Source: JALYZC01 sp963725645
GTDB lineage: Bacteria; Actinomycetota; Thermoleophilia; Solirubrobacterales; Solirubrobacteraceae
Assembly: GCA_963725645.1 (NCBI GenBank)
Contig: CAVRZD010000006.1
Span: forward strand, 1,798,001 to 1,862,000
DNA length: 64,000 nt
Direction of reading: 5' to 3'
How positions within the stretch are numbered: the first letter of the stretch is position 1; each line of letters starts with the position of its first letter. Made by a program: the position numbers and the translations under genes. Under the pieces are notes generated by a model that did not search any database, was not told the origin of the DNA, and saw nothing but the letters and a program-made list of their open reading frames with translations. Below are positions 41,937-50,667 of the stretch, piece after piece.

Positions 41937-43289
41937 ATGGTCGCGGGCGTGCAGGCGCAGGCGCTGGAGCCGGAGATACGGCGCGTGGGCGCCGAGCTGG
42001 CGGCCGCGTTCCCCTCCCCCGCACGCCACCCGCTGCGGACGCTGGACGAGAAGGCGATGGAGTACTCGGCCCGCGACGAGGCGCTGCGCGCGGCGCTGTT
42101 CCGGTTCGTCGACGTCGTGCCCGCCTGCCGCTCGCTCGACGACCTGGCGGTCCATCTGACGGGGTACCTCGACGAGCTGCCCTCGCGGACGCCGCCGCTG
42201 GAGGGCGCGATGCGCATGGCGCACACCCGCGCGGGACGCGCCGCGCTCGGCGCCGCGGCGGCGGCCGGCGTCAAGCACATGGCGCACCGGTTCATCGTCG
42301 GCGAGACCCCGCAGGCCGTGACCGGCGAGCTGCGCGCGCTCTGGCAACACGGCGTGGCGACGTCGCTCGACCTGCTCGGCGAGGCGACCGTCACCGCGCC
42401 CGAGGCCGACCGCTATGCCGAGCGCTGCCGCGAGGCGCTCGAGGTGCTGGCGGACGCCGGTCGCAGCTGGCCCGGGAACCCGAGGCTCGAGCGCGACGGC
42501 AGCGGAACGCTGCCGCGCGCAAATCTCTCCGTCAAGGTGTCGGCGCTGACGCCGCTGCTGCGGCCCGACGCTCCCGAACGCGGCCAGCGCGACGCCGCGC
42601 CCCGGCTGCTCGCCCTGCTTCGGCGCGCCGCCGAGCTCGACGCCCACGTCCACATCGACATGGAGTCGCTGGACTCCCGCGACGCGGTTCTCGACCTCGT
42701 GCTCGCCACGCTGGCCGAGCCGGAGCTGGCGAGCGGCCCGTCGTCGGGGGTCGTGCTGCAGGCCTACCTGCGCGACTCGCCCCAGCAGCTCGACCGCGTG
42801 CTCGAATGGGCGCGACGGTCGAGCCGTGAGCGGCCGCTGGTGGTGCGGCTGGTGAAGGGCGCGTACTGGGACCAGGAGGTGGTCGAGGCCCGCCAGCACG
42901 GCTGGCCCGCCCCGGTGTTCGAGGACAAGCACGAGTGCGACCGCAACTTCGAGGCGCTCACGCGCACGTTGCTGGACGCGCGGCCTTCCGTGCGCGCGGC
43001 GATCGCGTCGCACAACCTGCGCTCGGTCGCGCACGCGATCGCCTACAACCACCTGTCGGGCGCGCCCGACACCGACGTCGAGTACCAGGTGCTGCGCGGC
43101 CTCGGCGACGACCTCCAGGACGCGCTCTCCGCCCAAGGGCTGCGCGTGCGCACCTACTGCCCGGTCGGCGACCTCGTGTCGGGCATGGCCTACCTCGTGC
43201 GGCGCCTGCTCGAGAACACGGCGAACGAGTCGTTCCTGCACGAGCAGTCCCGCGGCGCGCCGCTGGAGGAGCTGCTGGCCGCGCCGTGA
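41937..43289 (+). CDS. Proline dehydrogenase
   Basis: This 450-residue flavoenzyme corresponds to the PRODH half of PutA. FIVGETPQAVTGEL, LSVKVSALTPL, HVHIDMES, VVLQAYLRDSP, VRLVKGAYWDQEVVEA and the final YCPVGDLVSGMAYLVRRLLENTANESF are the barrel's FAD and proline-binding motifs. It oxidises proline to pyrroline-5-carboxylate and passes electrons to the membrane. The stop overlaps the GTG start of the next gene, which completes the pathway. The ATG at 41937 is preceded by a GAGGAG-like site. Confidence 0.93.
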   Translation: MVAGVQAQALEPEIRRVGAELAAAFPSPARHPLRTLDEKAMEYSARDEALRAALFRFVDVVPACRSLDDLAVHLTGYLDELPSRTPPLEGAMRMAHTRAGRAALGAAAAAGVKHMAHRFIVGETPQAVTGELRALWQHGVATSLDLLGEATVTAPEADRYAERCREALEVLADAGRSWPGNPRLERDGSGTLPRANLSVKVSALTPLLRPDAPERGQRDAAPRLLALLRRAAELDAHVHIDMESLDSRDAVLDLVLATLAEPELASGPSSGVVLQAYLRDSPQQLDRVLEWARRSSRERPLVVRLVKGAYWDQEVVEARQHGWPAPVFEDKHECDRNFEALTRTLLDARPSVRAAIASHNLRSVAHAIAYNHLSGAPDTDVEYQVLRGLGDDLQDALSAQGLRVRTYCPVGDLVSGMAYLVRRLLENTANESFLHEQSRGAPLEELLAAP

Positions 43290-44863
43290 GCGCCCCGCTC
43301 CCACCGTTTGCCAACGAGCCCATCCTGGAGCTGCGGCGCGCGCCCGTGCGCGCGCAGCTCGCCGATGCGCTGGCCGCGGTCGACGCCCGGCTGCCGCTGC
43401 GGGTGCCGGTGTGGGTCGGGGACGATCGCGGCGCGATCGAGGGCCTGGACTCGACCGACCCCGGCGCGCCGGACCGGGTCGTGGCCGCCGCCGGACGCGC
43501 CGGCCCGCCGGACGTGGACGCGGCCGTCGCCGGTGCGACGTCCGGCGCGGCGGAATGGGCCGCTCGCTCCGCCGAGCAGCGCGCCGAGGTCCTCGTCGCG
43601 GCCGCCGCCCTCCTGCGCGAGCGCCGGCTCGAGCTCGCCGCGCTGGAGGTGCGCGAGTGCGCCAAGCCCTGGCCGGAGGCCGACGCCGACGTGTGCGAGG
43701 CGATCGACTTCCTCGAGTACTACGCTCGGGGCGCCGTCGAGCTCGCGCGCGGGCCGGCCCTCCTGCAGGCCCCGGGCGAGCGCAACGAGCTGCGGTATGT
43801 CCCGCGCGGAGTCGCGGCCGTCGTCTCGCCGTGGAACTTCCCGCTCGCCATCCCGGCGGGCATGACCGCCGCGGCGCTCGCGACCGGCAACGCCGTCGTG
43901 CTCAAGCCGGCCGAGCAGTCCCCGGGATGCGCGCTCGAGCTGGTGACGGCGCTGCGCGAGGTCGGGGTCCCGGCCGGCGCGCTCGCGCTGCTCCCCGGCG
44001 ACGGCGACGCGGGCGCCGCGCTCGTCCGCCACCCTGCGGTCCAGATGGTGGCCTTCACCGGGTCGGCGGCCGTGGGGCTCGACATCGTCGAGGCGGCGGC
44101 GCGGCACGCCGAAGGCCAGCACCACGTCAAGCACGTGATCGCCGAGATGGGCGGCAAGAACTGCGTCATCGTGGACGCCGACGCCGACCTCGACGAGGCC
44201 GTGCCGGCCATCGCCGCCTCGGCCTTCACCTACGCCGGGCAGAAGTGCTCGGCCGCGGGACGCGTGCTCGTCCACGAGGCGGCGGCTGAGGCGCTGCTCA
44301 AACGCCTCGCGGGCGCCGTCGAGCTCCTCGTCACCGGCCCCGCCGACGACCTCGGCTCCGACGTGCCGCCGCTGATCGAGCGCGCCGCCCAGGAGCGCGT
44401 GGACGGCTACGCCGCGCGCGCCGCCGCCGACGGCGAGATCGCCGCCCGCGGCGGCGAGCCCCCGAGCGGGGGCTGGTACTGCCGCCCGTTCCTCGCCACG
44501 CGCCTGCCCGCCGGATCGCCGGTGCTGCACGATGAGGTGTTCGGGCCGCTGCTCACGGTCGAGGCCGTCCCGAGCGTCGAGGCGGCCTGCGACGTCGTCG
44601 ACGGGCTTCCGTTCGCCCTCACCGGCGGCCTGTTCTCGCGCGACCCACGGACCGTCGACGAGGTCGTGCGCCGCTCCCCGGTGGGCAACCTGTACGTCAA
44701 CCGCGGGATCACCGGCGCGATGGTCGGCCGCCAGCCCTTCGGCGGCAATCGCCTCTCGGGGACGGGCACGAAGGCGGGCGGCCCGCACTACCTGCTGGAG
44801 TTCGTGGAGCCGCGTGCGGTGACCGAGAACACGGTCCGGCACGGGCTCGTCGCCGATCGCTAG
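43286..44863 (+). CDS. L-glutamate gamma-semialdehyde (P5C) dehydrogenase
   Basis: This 525-residue aldehyde dehydrogenase is coupled to proline dehydrogenase by a GTGA overlap. It has the PutA-like PWNFPLAIPAGMTAAAL, VAFTGSAAVGLDI, the general base Glu in IAEMGGKNCVIV, and the nucleophile Cys in YAGQKCSAAGRV. PFGGNRLSGTGTKAGGPHYLL is characteristic of P5C dehydrogenases. It oxidises glutamate semialdehyde to glutamate with NAD. The two genes together form a split PutA pathway for proline use. Confidence 0.93.
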   Translation: MSAPLPPFANEPILELRRAPVRAQLADALAAVDARLPLRVPVWVGDDRGAIEGLDSTDPGAPDRVVAAAGRAGPPDVDAAVAGATSGAAEWAARSAEQRAEVLVAAAALLRERRLELAALEVRECAKPWPEADADVCEAIDFLEYYARGAVELARGPALLQAPGERNELRYVPRGVAAVVSPWNFPLAIPAGMTAAALATGNAVVLKPAEQSPGCALELVTALREVGVPAGALALLPGDGDAGAALVRHPAVQMVAFTGSAAVGLDIVEAAARHAEGQHHVKHVIAEMGGKNCVIVDADADLDEAVPAIAASAFTYAGQKCSAAGRVLVHEAAAEALLKRLAGAVELLVTGPADDLGSDVPPLIERAAQERVDGYAARAAADGEIAARGGEPPSGGWYCRPFLATRLPAGSPVLHDEVFGPLLTVEAVPSVEAACDVVDGLPFALTGGLFSRDPRTVDEVVRRSPVGNLYVNRGITGAMVGRQPFGGNRLSGTGTKAGGPHYLLEFVEPRAVTENTVRHGLVADR

Positions 44864-45411
44864 GAGAGCCCGGCCAGGAACAGCTCGTGGACGCGCGAGT
44901 CGTCGGTCAGCTCGGGGTGGAACGCGACGCCGAGCAAGCGCCCCTCGCGCGCCGCCACCGCGTGGCCGTCTACCTCGGCCAGCACCTCGACCTCGGGCCC
45001 GTGCTCCTCGATCCACGGGGCGCGGATGAACACCGCGCGCAGCGGCCGGCCGTCCAGACCGCCGACGTCGAGGTCGGCCTCGAAGGAGTGCAGCTGGCGC
45101 CCGAAGGCGTTGCGACGTGCGCGGAGGTCCATCAGGCCGAGGTGGTCGCGGTCGAGCATGATCAGACCGGCGCAGGTGCCGAGGATCGGGGTCCCGCGCG
45201 CGTGCAGGTCGCGAAGCGGCTCGGCCAGGCCCTCGCGCTCGATCCCCAGCTCCATCACGGTGGACTCCCCGCCGGGCACGATCAGCCCGTCGAGGCCCTC
45301 GAGCTCGGCCGGCACCCGCACCTCGCGCGGCTCGGCCCCGAGCGAGCGCAGCAGACGCGCATGGGCCTCGAAGTCGCCCTGAAGCGCCAACACGCCGACC
45401 ACGGGCGGCAC
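44860..45411 (-). CDS. pdxT: Pyridoxal 5'-phosphate synthase glutaminase subunit PdxT
   Basis: This 183-residue class I glutaminase has GVLALQGDFEAHARLL, LIVPGGESTVM, the nucleophile Cys in ILGTCAGLIML, and the His-Glu pair in VAFHPEL near the end. It releases ammonia from glutamine and channels it to PdxS. The GTG start lies four bases after the pdxS stop. The gene is convergent with the P5C dehydrogenase gene, overlapping it by four bases. Confidence 0.95.
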   Translation of the reverse strand: MPPVVGVLALQGDFEAHARLLRSLGAEPREVRVPAELEGLDGLIVPGGESTVMELGIEREGLAEPLRDLHARGTPILGTCAGLIMLDRDHLGLMDLRARRNAFGRQLHSFEADLDVGGLDGRPLRAVFIRAPWIEEHGPEVEVLAEVDGHAVAAREGRLLGVAFHPELTDDSRVHELFLAGLS

Positions 45412-45415
45412 GGTG

Positions 45416-46300
45416 CTACCAGCCGCGCGGGGAGAGCAGCTGCTCGTCGTCGAGCTTGCGCGCCTCGAGGCTGTCCATCGCCGCGCCCAGACCCTCGCTG
45501 GCGCGCGCCACGCGCTCGGCATCGGCGAAGTGCGTGGTCGCCTCGACGATCGCCCGCGCACGGAGCGCCGGGTCCTCGGACTTGAAGATCCCCGAGCCGA
45601 CGAATACGCCCTCGGCCCCCAGCTGCATCACCAGCGATGCGTCCGCCGGAGTGGCGATACCGCCGGCGCAGAACATGACCACCGGCAGGCGGCCGGCCTG
45701 CGCCACATCGCGAACGAGGTCAAGCGGCGCGCGGTGCTCCTTCGCGGCGCTCGCCAGCTCCTCGTCGGACAGGCCCTTCAGCCGGCGCAGCTCGCCGGTG
45801 ATCGCGCGGAGGTGGCAGACGGCCTCGACGATGTCGCCGGTGCCCGCCTCGCCCTTGGAACGGATCATCGCGGCGCCCTCGCCGATCCGCCGCAGGGCCT
45901 CGCCGAGGTTCGTCGCGCCGCACACGAACGGCACCTTGAACCCCCACTTGTCGATGTGGTTGGCCTCGTCGGCGGGCGTCAACACCTCGGATTCGTCGAC
46001 GTAGTCGACCTCGAGCGCCTCGAGCACCTGCGCCTCGGCGAAGTGCCCGATCCGCGCCTTGGCCATCACCGGGATCGACACGGCCGCCTGGATGCCGCGG
46101 ATCATCACCGGGTCGGACATGCGCGCGACGCCGCCGTCGCGGCGGATGTCCGCGGGCACGCGTTCCAGCGCCATCACCGCGGCGGCGCCGGCGGCCTCCG
46201 CGACCGCGGCCTGCTCGGGCGTCACGACGTCCATGATCACGCCGCCCTTGAGCATCTCCGCCAGGCCGGCCTTGACGCGGAATGTGGCCTCGTCGCGCAT
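45416..46300 (-). CDS. pdxS: Pyridoxal 5'-phosphate synthase subunit PdxS
   Basis: This 294-residue barrel enzyme begins FRVKAGLAEMLKGGVIMDVV. The catalytic Lys is in IPVMAKARIGHFAEAQ, followed by IRSKGEAGTGDIVEAV and the phosphate site GSGIFKSEDP. With PdxT it makes vitamin B6 from ribose-5-phosphate, glyceraldehyde-3-phosphate and glutamine. It lies 31 bp after an RpiR-family regulator on the same strand, an unusual partner for pdxST. Confidence 0.96.
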   Translation of the reverse strand: MRDEATFRVKAGLAEMLKGGVIMDVVTPEQAAVAEAAGAAAVMALERVPADIRRDGGVARMSDPVMIRGIQAAVSIPVMAKARIGHFAEAQVLEALEVDYVDESEVLTPADEANHIDKWGFKVPFVCGATNLGEALRRIGEGAAMIRSKGEAGTGDIVEAVCHLRAITGELRRLKGLSDEELASAAKEHRAPLDLVRDVAQAGRLPVVMFCAGGIATPADASLVMQLGAEGVFVGSGIFKSEDPALRARAIVEATTHFADAERVARASEGLGAAMDSLEARKLDDEQLLSPRGW

Positions 46301-46331
46301 GCCCCCAGGGTAGCGTGCCCCGGGGCGGGGA

Positions 46332-47210
46332 TTACTTGAGCCGGAAGGCCTTGATGCGGTCGTCGTACGCGTCCGCGTCGCGGGCGTACACGCCGTAGGC
46401 AAGGGCCTGGATGAGGCTCAGCAGCGCCGTGTGCGACCGCACGTAGGCCGGACTGTTGGACGAGTAGTACAAGGTGATCTGGGCGAGCTTGGCGATCTCG
46501 GACAGCGTCGCGTCCACCACCGCAATGGTGCGCGCCTTGCGGTGGCGGGCGAGCTTCACGGTGCGCGCGATCAGCGGATGCGGGCGCCCCGCGGTCAGCG
46601 CGATCACCAGCGTCGCGTCGTCGATGCGGGTCAGCCGCCCGAGCGCCTCCTGGGACGGGCTGGCGACCAGCTCCGCGCGCACGTCGAGCAGCATCAGCAG
46701 GTGGCGCAGATAGGAGGCGAAGAACGCCATCTGGTCGGTGCCCGCGATCAGCAGCTTGTCCGCCTGGGCGATCGCGTCGACGGCGGCCTCGACGTCGGAG
46801 CGCGACACCTTGCGCGCCGTCTCCTCCACGTTGACGTGGTCGGCCGCCAGCGCGGTCTCGAACTCGTTCTGGTCGAGCGAGAACAGCGGCGTCGTCGCCG
46901 AGCTGCCGTTCCCGTTGCCCGCGGCCGTGCGCCGGCGGTACTCCTCGCGGGCGGCCTGCTGGAGCTCGGGGAAACCTTCGAAGCCGAGCGCCTGCGAGAA
47001 GCGCACGACGGTCGAGCTCGACGTGTTGGCGCGGCGCGCGAGCGCCTCGGCCGTCTGGAAAGCCGCCTCGTCGAGGTGGTCGACGATGTACTGCGCAACG
47101 TCCTTCTGGGAGCGCGAGAACTCGTCGAAGCGGTCGGCGATGTACGCGGAGAGCGTCTGGTGGCCGCCCGGGCCGGGCGGCACGGGTGCGGGAGCAGCGG
47201 CACGCTTCAT
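46332..47210 (-). CDS. MurR/RpiR-family transcriptional regulator
   Basis: This 292-residue protein has the N-terminal helix-turn-helix of the family (FSRSQKDVAQYIVDH, ALARRANTSSSTVVRFSQALGFEGFPEL). The C-terminal SIS domain binds sugar phosphates (LIAGTDQMAFFASYL, VIALTAGRPHPLIARTVKLAR). It is immediately upstream of pdxS in one orientation. Since PdxS consumes ribose-5-phosphate, a sugar-phosphate sensor would be a logical controller. MocR-type PdxR is the usual regulator elsewhere. The long Pro/Ala N-terminus may start further in. Confidence 0.88.
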   Translation of the reverse strand: MKRAAAPAPVPPGPGGHQTLSAYIADRFDEFSRSQKDVAQYIVDHLDEAAFQTAEALARRANTSSSTVVRFSQALGFEGFPELQQAAREEYRRRTAAGNGNGSSATTPLFSLDQNEFETALAADHVNVEETARKVSRSDVEAAVDAIAQADKLLIAGTDQMAFFASYLRHLLMLLDVRAELVASPSQEALGRLTRIDDATLVIALTAGRPHPLIARTVKLARHRKARTIAVVDATLSEIAKLAQITLYYSSNSPAYVRSHTALLSLIQALAYGVYARDADAYDDRIKAFRLK

Positions 47211-47358
47211 GGCTCGCCTCTGATTCGACTCTCCGCCGTGCGTTCCTGCCGGGGCGCCGCACGCCGGCGCGGCCAACCGCATGTGGGCCCCGGACTTCCG
47301 CGACCGGATGGTGGTCATCGCGCGCGGACCCGCGGGCGGCGGGTAGTCTGCGCCGCCC

Positions 47359-47925
47359 GTGCAGCGCCTCGACACCCGGCTCGAAGGCCTCGTGCTGCTG
47401 GCCCCCGACGTGCACCGTGACGCACGCGGGTTCTTCCTGGAGACCTTCCGCGCCGACGCGTGGGCGGAGGCCGGCGTGGACGAGACGTTCGTCCAGGACA
47501 ACCACTCCCGCTCGCGCCGCGGCACGCTGCGCGGCATGCACTTCCAGACGACCCCGGGCCAGGCCAAGCTGCTGCGCTGCGCCCGCGGCGCGATCCTCGA
47601 CGCGGTCGTCGACGTGCGCCGCGGCTCGCCGACGTTCGGCGCCTGGGAGGCGCACGTGCTCGACGACGACGCCGGCCGCCAGCTCTACGTGCCGATCGGC
47701 TTCGCGCATGGCTTCTGCGTCCTGAGCGACGAGGCCGACGTCGTCTATAAGTGCTCGAGCTACTACGACGCCGCGACCGAAGGGCAGCTGGCCTACGACG
47801 ATCCGGCCGTCGGGATCGAATGGCCGACCGACGTCGAGCCGATCGTCTCCGAGCGCGATCGCACCGCCCCCCGACTGGCGGAGATCGCCGCGGACCTGCC
47901 CTTCACCTGGTCCGCGGCCGCTTGA
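47359..47925 (+). CDS. rfbC: dTDP-4-dehydrorhamnose 3,5-epimerase-like (RmlC cupin)
   Basis: This 188-residue cupin starts at GTG 47359. RDARGFFLETFRADAW, FVQDNHSRSRRGTLRGMHFQ (with the catalytic His), AKLLRCARGAILDAVVDVR, and YVPIGFAHGFCVLSD are typical RmlC segments. It would epimerise dTDP-4-keto-6-deoxyglucose on the rhamnose pathway, or act on another 4-keto sugar. RmlA, B and D are not in the window, so the substrate is inferred. It is divergent from the RpiR gene. Confidence 0.87.
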   Translation: MQRLDTRLEGLVLLAPDVHRDARGFFLETFRADAWAEAGVDETFVQDNHSRSRRGTLRGMHFQTTPGQAKLLRCARGAILDAVVDVRRGSPTFGAWEAHVLDDDAGRQLYVPIGFAHGFCVLSDEADVVYKCSSYYDAATEGQLAYDDPAVGIEWPTDVEPIVSERDRTAPRLAEIAADLPFTWSAAA

Positions 47926-47970
47926 GCGAGCGGCGGGCCCACGACCCTCGTCGTTCCCGGAGGCCGGTCG

Positions 47971-48732
47971 CTACGGCGTGACGCGGTAGATGTGCTGGGC
48001 GTAGACCCAGCAGACGGCCGTGCAGTCGACCTGCCAGGCCTGCGCGCGCCAGGTGCCGAAGGGCATGTTGAACGGGATGCGCACGTTCAGCCGAAAGCGG
48101 CCGCGGGAATCGGTGCGCGCGAGGTACTCGTGCTGGTCGACACGGCCGGATTCGGCGTCGACCACCTCGGTCGGGACGATGACGTGCACGCGCAGGCGCG
48201 GGACATAGCCGGAGCCGAGCAGCGTGAGCAGGCCGCGGCGGTGCACCTGACGGTGGACGACGCCGAGTGTGGGGTTGGCCCGCGGGTGGCCGCTGAAGGT
48301 GCGCCGGTTCGCCGGCGCCGTGCAGACCTCGCCCGGGGGAGTGACGATGACCGAGACGGTGCCGCTCAGGGCAGTCGCGCTGGTGAACCGCCCACGCAGG
48401 TCCCACCCCTGCAGGCCCGGATGGTCGAGCTCGAGCGGCGGGCTGAAGCGCGCACGGATGGTGAACCTGCCGCGAGAGTCGATCGGAACCTGCACGGCCT
48501 CCTTGATCGGGACCACATGCGTATGCCCGTCGTCGCACCTGGCCGCCACCGTCGCCTGGAGCGCCACCACCTGCCGGCGGTTCGGAGCGATCAGGAGGCG
48601 GACGAGCGGACCGTTGTTCCCGATCCGCGCCTCCCAGTAGCCGGCACGCGGCAGCGCCGCGCCCGCAGCCGGCGCGGCGGCGCCGACGAGCCCGAGGGCT
48701 GCAATCGCAGCGATCGGCAGGCGAAATCTCAT
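47971..48732 (-). CDS. Secreted protein of unknown function
   Basis: The 253-residue product begins MRFRLPIAAIAALGLVGAAA, a clear signal peptide ending AAGAALP. The mature protein is beta-rich with repeated patterns: GRFTIRARFSPPLELDHP, LRGRFTSATALSGTVSVIV, and GRFRLNVRIPFNMPFG. Two pairs of cysteines occur (CDDGH and CTAP; CTAVCW). It may carry immunoglobulin-like domains at the cell surface. No family is recognised. It is convergent with rfbC. Confidence 0.65.
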   Translation of the reverse strand: MRFRLPIAAIAALGLVGAAAPAAGAALPRAGYWEARIGNNGPLVRLLIAPNRRQVVALQATVAARCDDGHTHVVPIKEAVQVPIDSRGRFTIRARFSPPLELDHPGLQGWDLRGRFTSATALSGTVSVIVTPPGEVCTAPANRRTFSGHPRANPTLGVVHRQVHRRGLLTLLGSGYVPRLRVHVIVPTEVVDAESGRVDQHEYLARTDSRGRFRLNVRIPFNMPFGTWRAQAWQVDCTAVCWVYAQHIYRVTP

Positions 48733-48894
48733 GAGGCGGAAGCGTCCCGGGCCCCGCCCGCGGGGTCATCGGCAGGGCCTACGCGCTCGAAACCGTAGTC
48801 CACCCCTCCCTCTCCCGCGCTGACCACCGATGGAGTGCCGGTCCCCAACCGCCACGCTTGTCGTTCGAGTCGTCCGGATCAAATGGAGGGATTC

Positions 48895-49680
48895 ATGCGC
48901 AAGCTTTCGGTACTCGCTTTGACGGTGGTTGGAGTCCTCGCTTTGGGCGGGGTTGCCAATGCGGCCGTTCGTTCGATCCGCACGTTCACCGTCAGTCAGA
49001 CGTCCACGAAGGCCGGTGCCAGCACGGGCATCAAGATGGGCCTGATCACGAACACGAGCCCGGCGGGTCTCACGCCCGACATCGGTGGGCACGACGACAT
49101 CTTCCTGCACAAGGGCATGGTCTACAACGGCGCCTTCTACCCGGCGTGCAACAAGGCCAGGCTCCAAGCGACCGGGCAGCCGTCTGTGTGCGCGAGCTCG
49201 CGGATCGGCACGGGTAGCGTCATTGGGCTGCTGCACTCATGCAACACGAACCCGCCGCTGGCACAAGCGGCGCCGGTCAACATCCAGCTGAACATCTTCA
49301 ACGGCACGGGCGGGAGGCACCAGTACGCACTCCTGAGCGGGCCGGTGGTCGGGCACCCCGTACTCGACATCAGCATCTCAAAGGCCTCGAGCCCCTACGG
49401 CCTGAGGGAGACGTTCGACGTCATCCCCAGCCTGATCTCACCCGCGCCCGGCGTCTGCGCCTCGCTCGCCGACGTGCGGTTCAACATCAGCAAGAAGACG
49501 GTGACCGTCAAGCGCCGGATCCGCGGCCGCACCGTCACCACCCACCCGGGCCTGCTCGTCAACGGGCCCTGCCCCAAGAATCGCAAGTGGTTCTACCGCG
49601 ACCACGTCGCGTTCGTGAGCGCGCCCGGCGTGCGCACCACCAGCTTCAACGGCGACAGGACCCTCACCTGCAAGCCCTGA
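48895..49680 (+). CDS. Secreted protein of unknown function
   Basis: This protein has 261 residues from ATG 48895, which has a strong GGAGGG ribosome site just upstream. The start MRKLSVLALTVVGVLALGG forms a signal peptide cut near ANAAVR. The mature protein is rich in strands (SIRTFTVSQTSTKAGAS, VNIQLNIFNGTGG, VDIRFNISK-like) with four or more Cys residues, suggesting disulfides. It ends GDRTLTCKP. The bidirectional terminator at 49704 follows directly. Function is unknown. Confidence 0.65.
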   Translation: MRKLSVLALTVVGVLALGGVANAAVRSIRTFTVSQTSTKAGASTGIKMGLITNTSPAGLTPDIGGHDDIFLHKGMVYNGAFYPACNKARLQATGQPSVCASSRIGTGSVIGLLHSCNTNPPLAQAAPVNIQLNIFNGTGGRHQYALLSGPVVGHPVLDISISKASSPYGLRETFDVIPSLISPAPGVCASLADVRFNISKKTVTVKRRIRGRTVTTHPGLLVNGPCPKNRKWFYRDHVAFVSAPGVRTTSFNGDRTLTCKP

Positions 49681-49703
49681 CCGAGCCCGATCCGGTGGCG
49701 AAC

Positions 49704-49733
49704 GAAGAGGCGGGCCCCAAGGCCCGCCTCTTC
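49704..49733. terminator. Bidirectional hairpin terminator
   Basis: A perfect 13-bp stem pairs GAAGAGGCGGGCC (49704-49716) with GGCCCGCCTCTTC (49721-49733) around a CCAA loop. It separates two convergent genes, ending at 49680 and 49755, and could stop transcription from both sides. No long T-run follows. Confidence 0.8.
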
Positions 49734-49754
49734 CCTTGCGTGTGAGCGGCCTCG

Positions 49755-50600
49755 CTAGCTGGCCGGTACCGCGCAGCTCGTCGCCCACGTGCACAGGCCG
49801 AACCCGTCGAAGTCCGAGTCCGGCGCGGACGGCGTGCCGATGACGCTCCCGTTGCTGTCGGTGAGCACCATCTCCTCGGAGGCCTTCAGCGCGGCCGGCG
49901 CGCCGTTGGTCGTGCCGAAGTCGAACGACGTGTTCGACAGGTTGGGCAGCGCCGACAGACCGGGGCTCGTCCCGATCTCCAGCGGCGTCTCCTCGATCCA
50001 CTCGGCCGTGGCGTGCGTGGACGAGTACGGGACCGTCTGGGTGAAGGTCTCGTTGCGGGTCAGGTCCTTCAGCGTGATCTTCCACACGTTCGAGCCCGAC
50101 ACGGCCTCGGTGATGTCCGCGTGCATGTGGTCGCCGGCGCCGACGGTCATGTTGCTGATCGTCAGCGAGGGGCCGGGAATGACCTCCCACCAGGCCGAGT
50201 ACGACTTCGCGCCCGTGGCGTCGACGTCCTGCTCGGTGCCGGTCTGGATCAGGGTGTTGTCGGTGACCGTGCAGCCGGCGTCGACGCAGCCGCCGCCGAT
50301 GCCGATCCAGTCCGACGACGCGGCGGCCTGCCCGGGGGTGTGCTGGCTGGCCGCGGGAACGGTCCAGTCGCCGGCGATCGAGTGGAACTGCTTCGTGCCC
50401 TGCTCGAGCGTGCCCTGGTTGTACCCGAACCAGTTGTTGCTCTGATTCGCGTTCGCCCGTAGCCCGGGTTTCGCGACGTGCACGACGTTCCCATGCGCGA
50501 GCGGCGCCGCCGAGGCGGCGGGCGCCGCGTACAGGGCCAGGCCGGCGCCCGCGGCGATCAGCGCGCGCGCCAGCGTCCGACGGTGCAATCCGATGTCCAT
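49755..50600 (-). CDS. G1 family (eqolisin) glutamic endopeptidase, secreted
   Basis: The 281-residue precursor has a signal peptide (RTLARALIAAGAGLALYAA) followed by the G1 fold. NNWFGY, GDWTVPAAS, SSDWIGIGGGC, LIQTGTEQDV and YSAWWEVIPGPS are the family landmarks. The catalytic Gln should be Gln119 and the catalytic Glu the one in ATAEWIEETPLE (about residue 200). These enzymes are acid-active proteases best known from fungi, less common in bacteria. The protein would act outside the cell. The terminator at 49704-49733 lies beyond its stop. Confidence 0.85.
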   Translation of the reverse strand: MDIGLHRRTLARALIAAGAGLALYAAPAASAAPLAHGNVVHVAKPGLRANANQSNNWFGYNQGTLEQGTKQFHSIAGDWTVPAASQHTPGQAAASSDWIGIGGGCVDAGCTVTDNTLIQTGTEQDVDATGAKSYSAWWEVIPGPSLTISNMTVGAGDHMHADITEAVSGSNVWKITLKDLTRNETFTQTVPYSSTHATAEWIEETPLEIGTSPGLSALPNLSNTSFDFGTTNGAPAALKASEEMVLTDSNGSVIGTPSAPDSDFDGFGLCTWATSCAVPAS

Positions 50601-50667
50601 GCGTGCCTCCCTCGGCGTCTCCAGGAAACGGCGCGGGACGTTACTCCAGAAAACTGTTTGTATTGCG

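Noticed and set aside
40395..43304. Long minus-strand open frame of about 970 codons
   Set aside because: It crosses a glycosyltransferase on the same strand in another frame and is antisense to proline dehydrogenase; no motif is visible in it.
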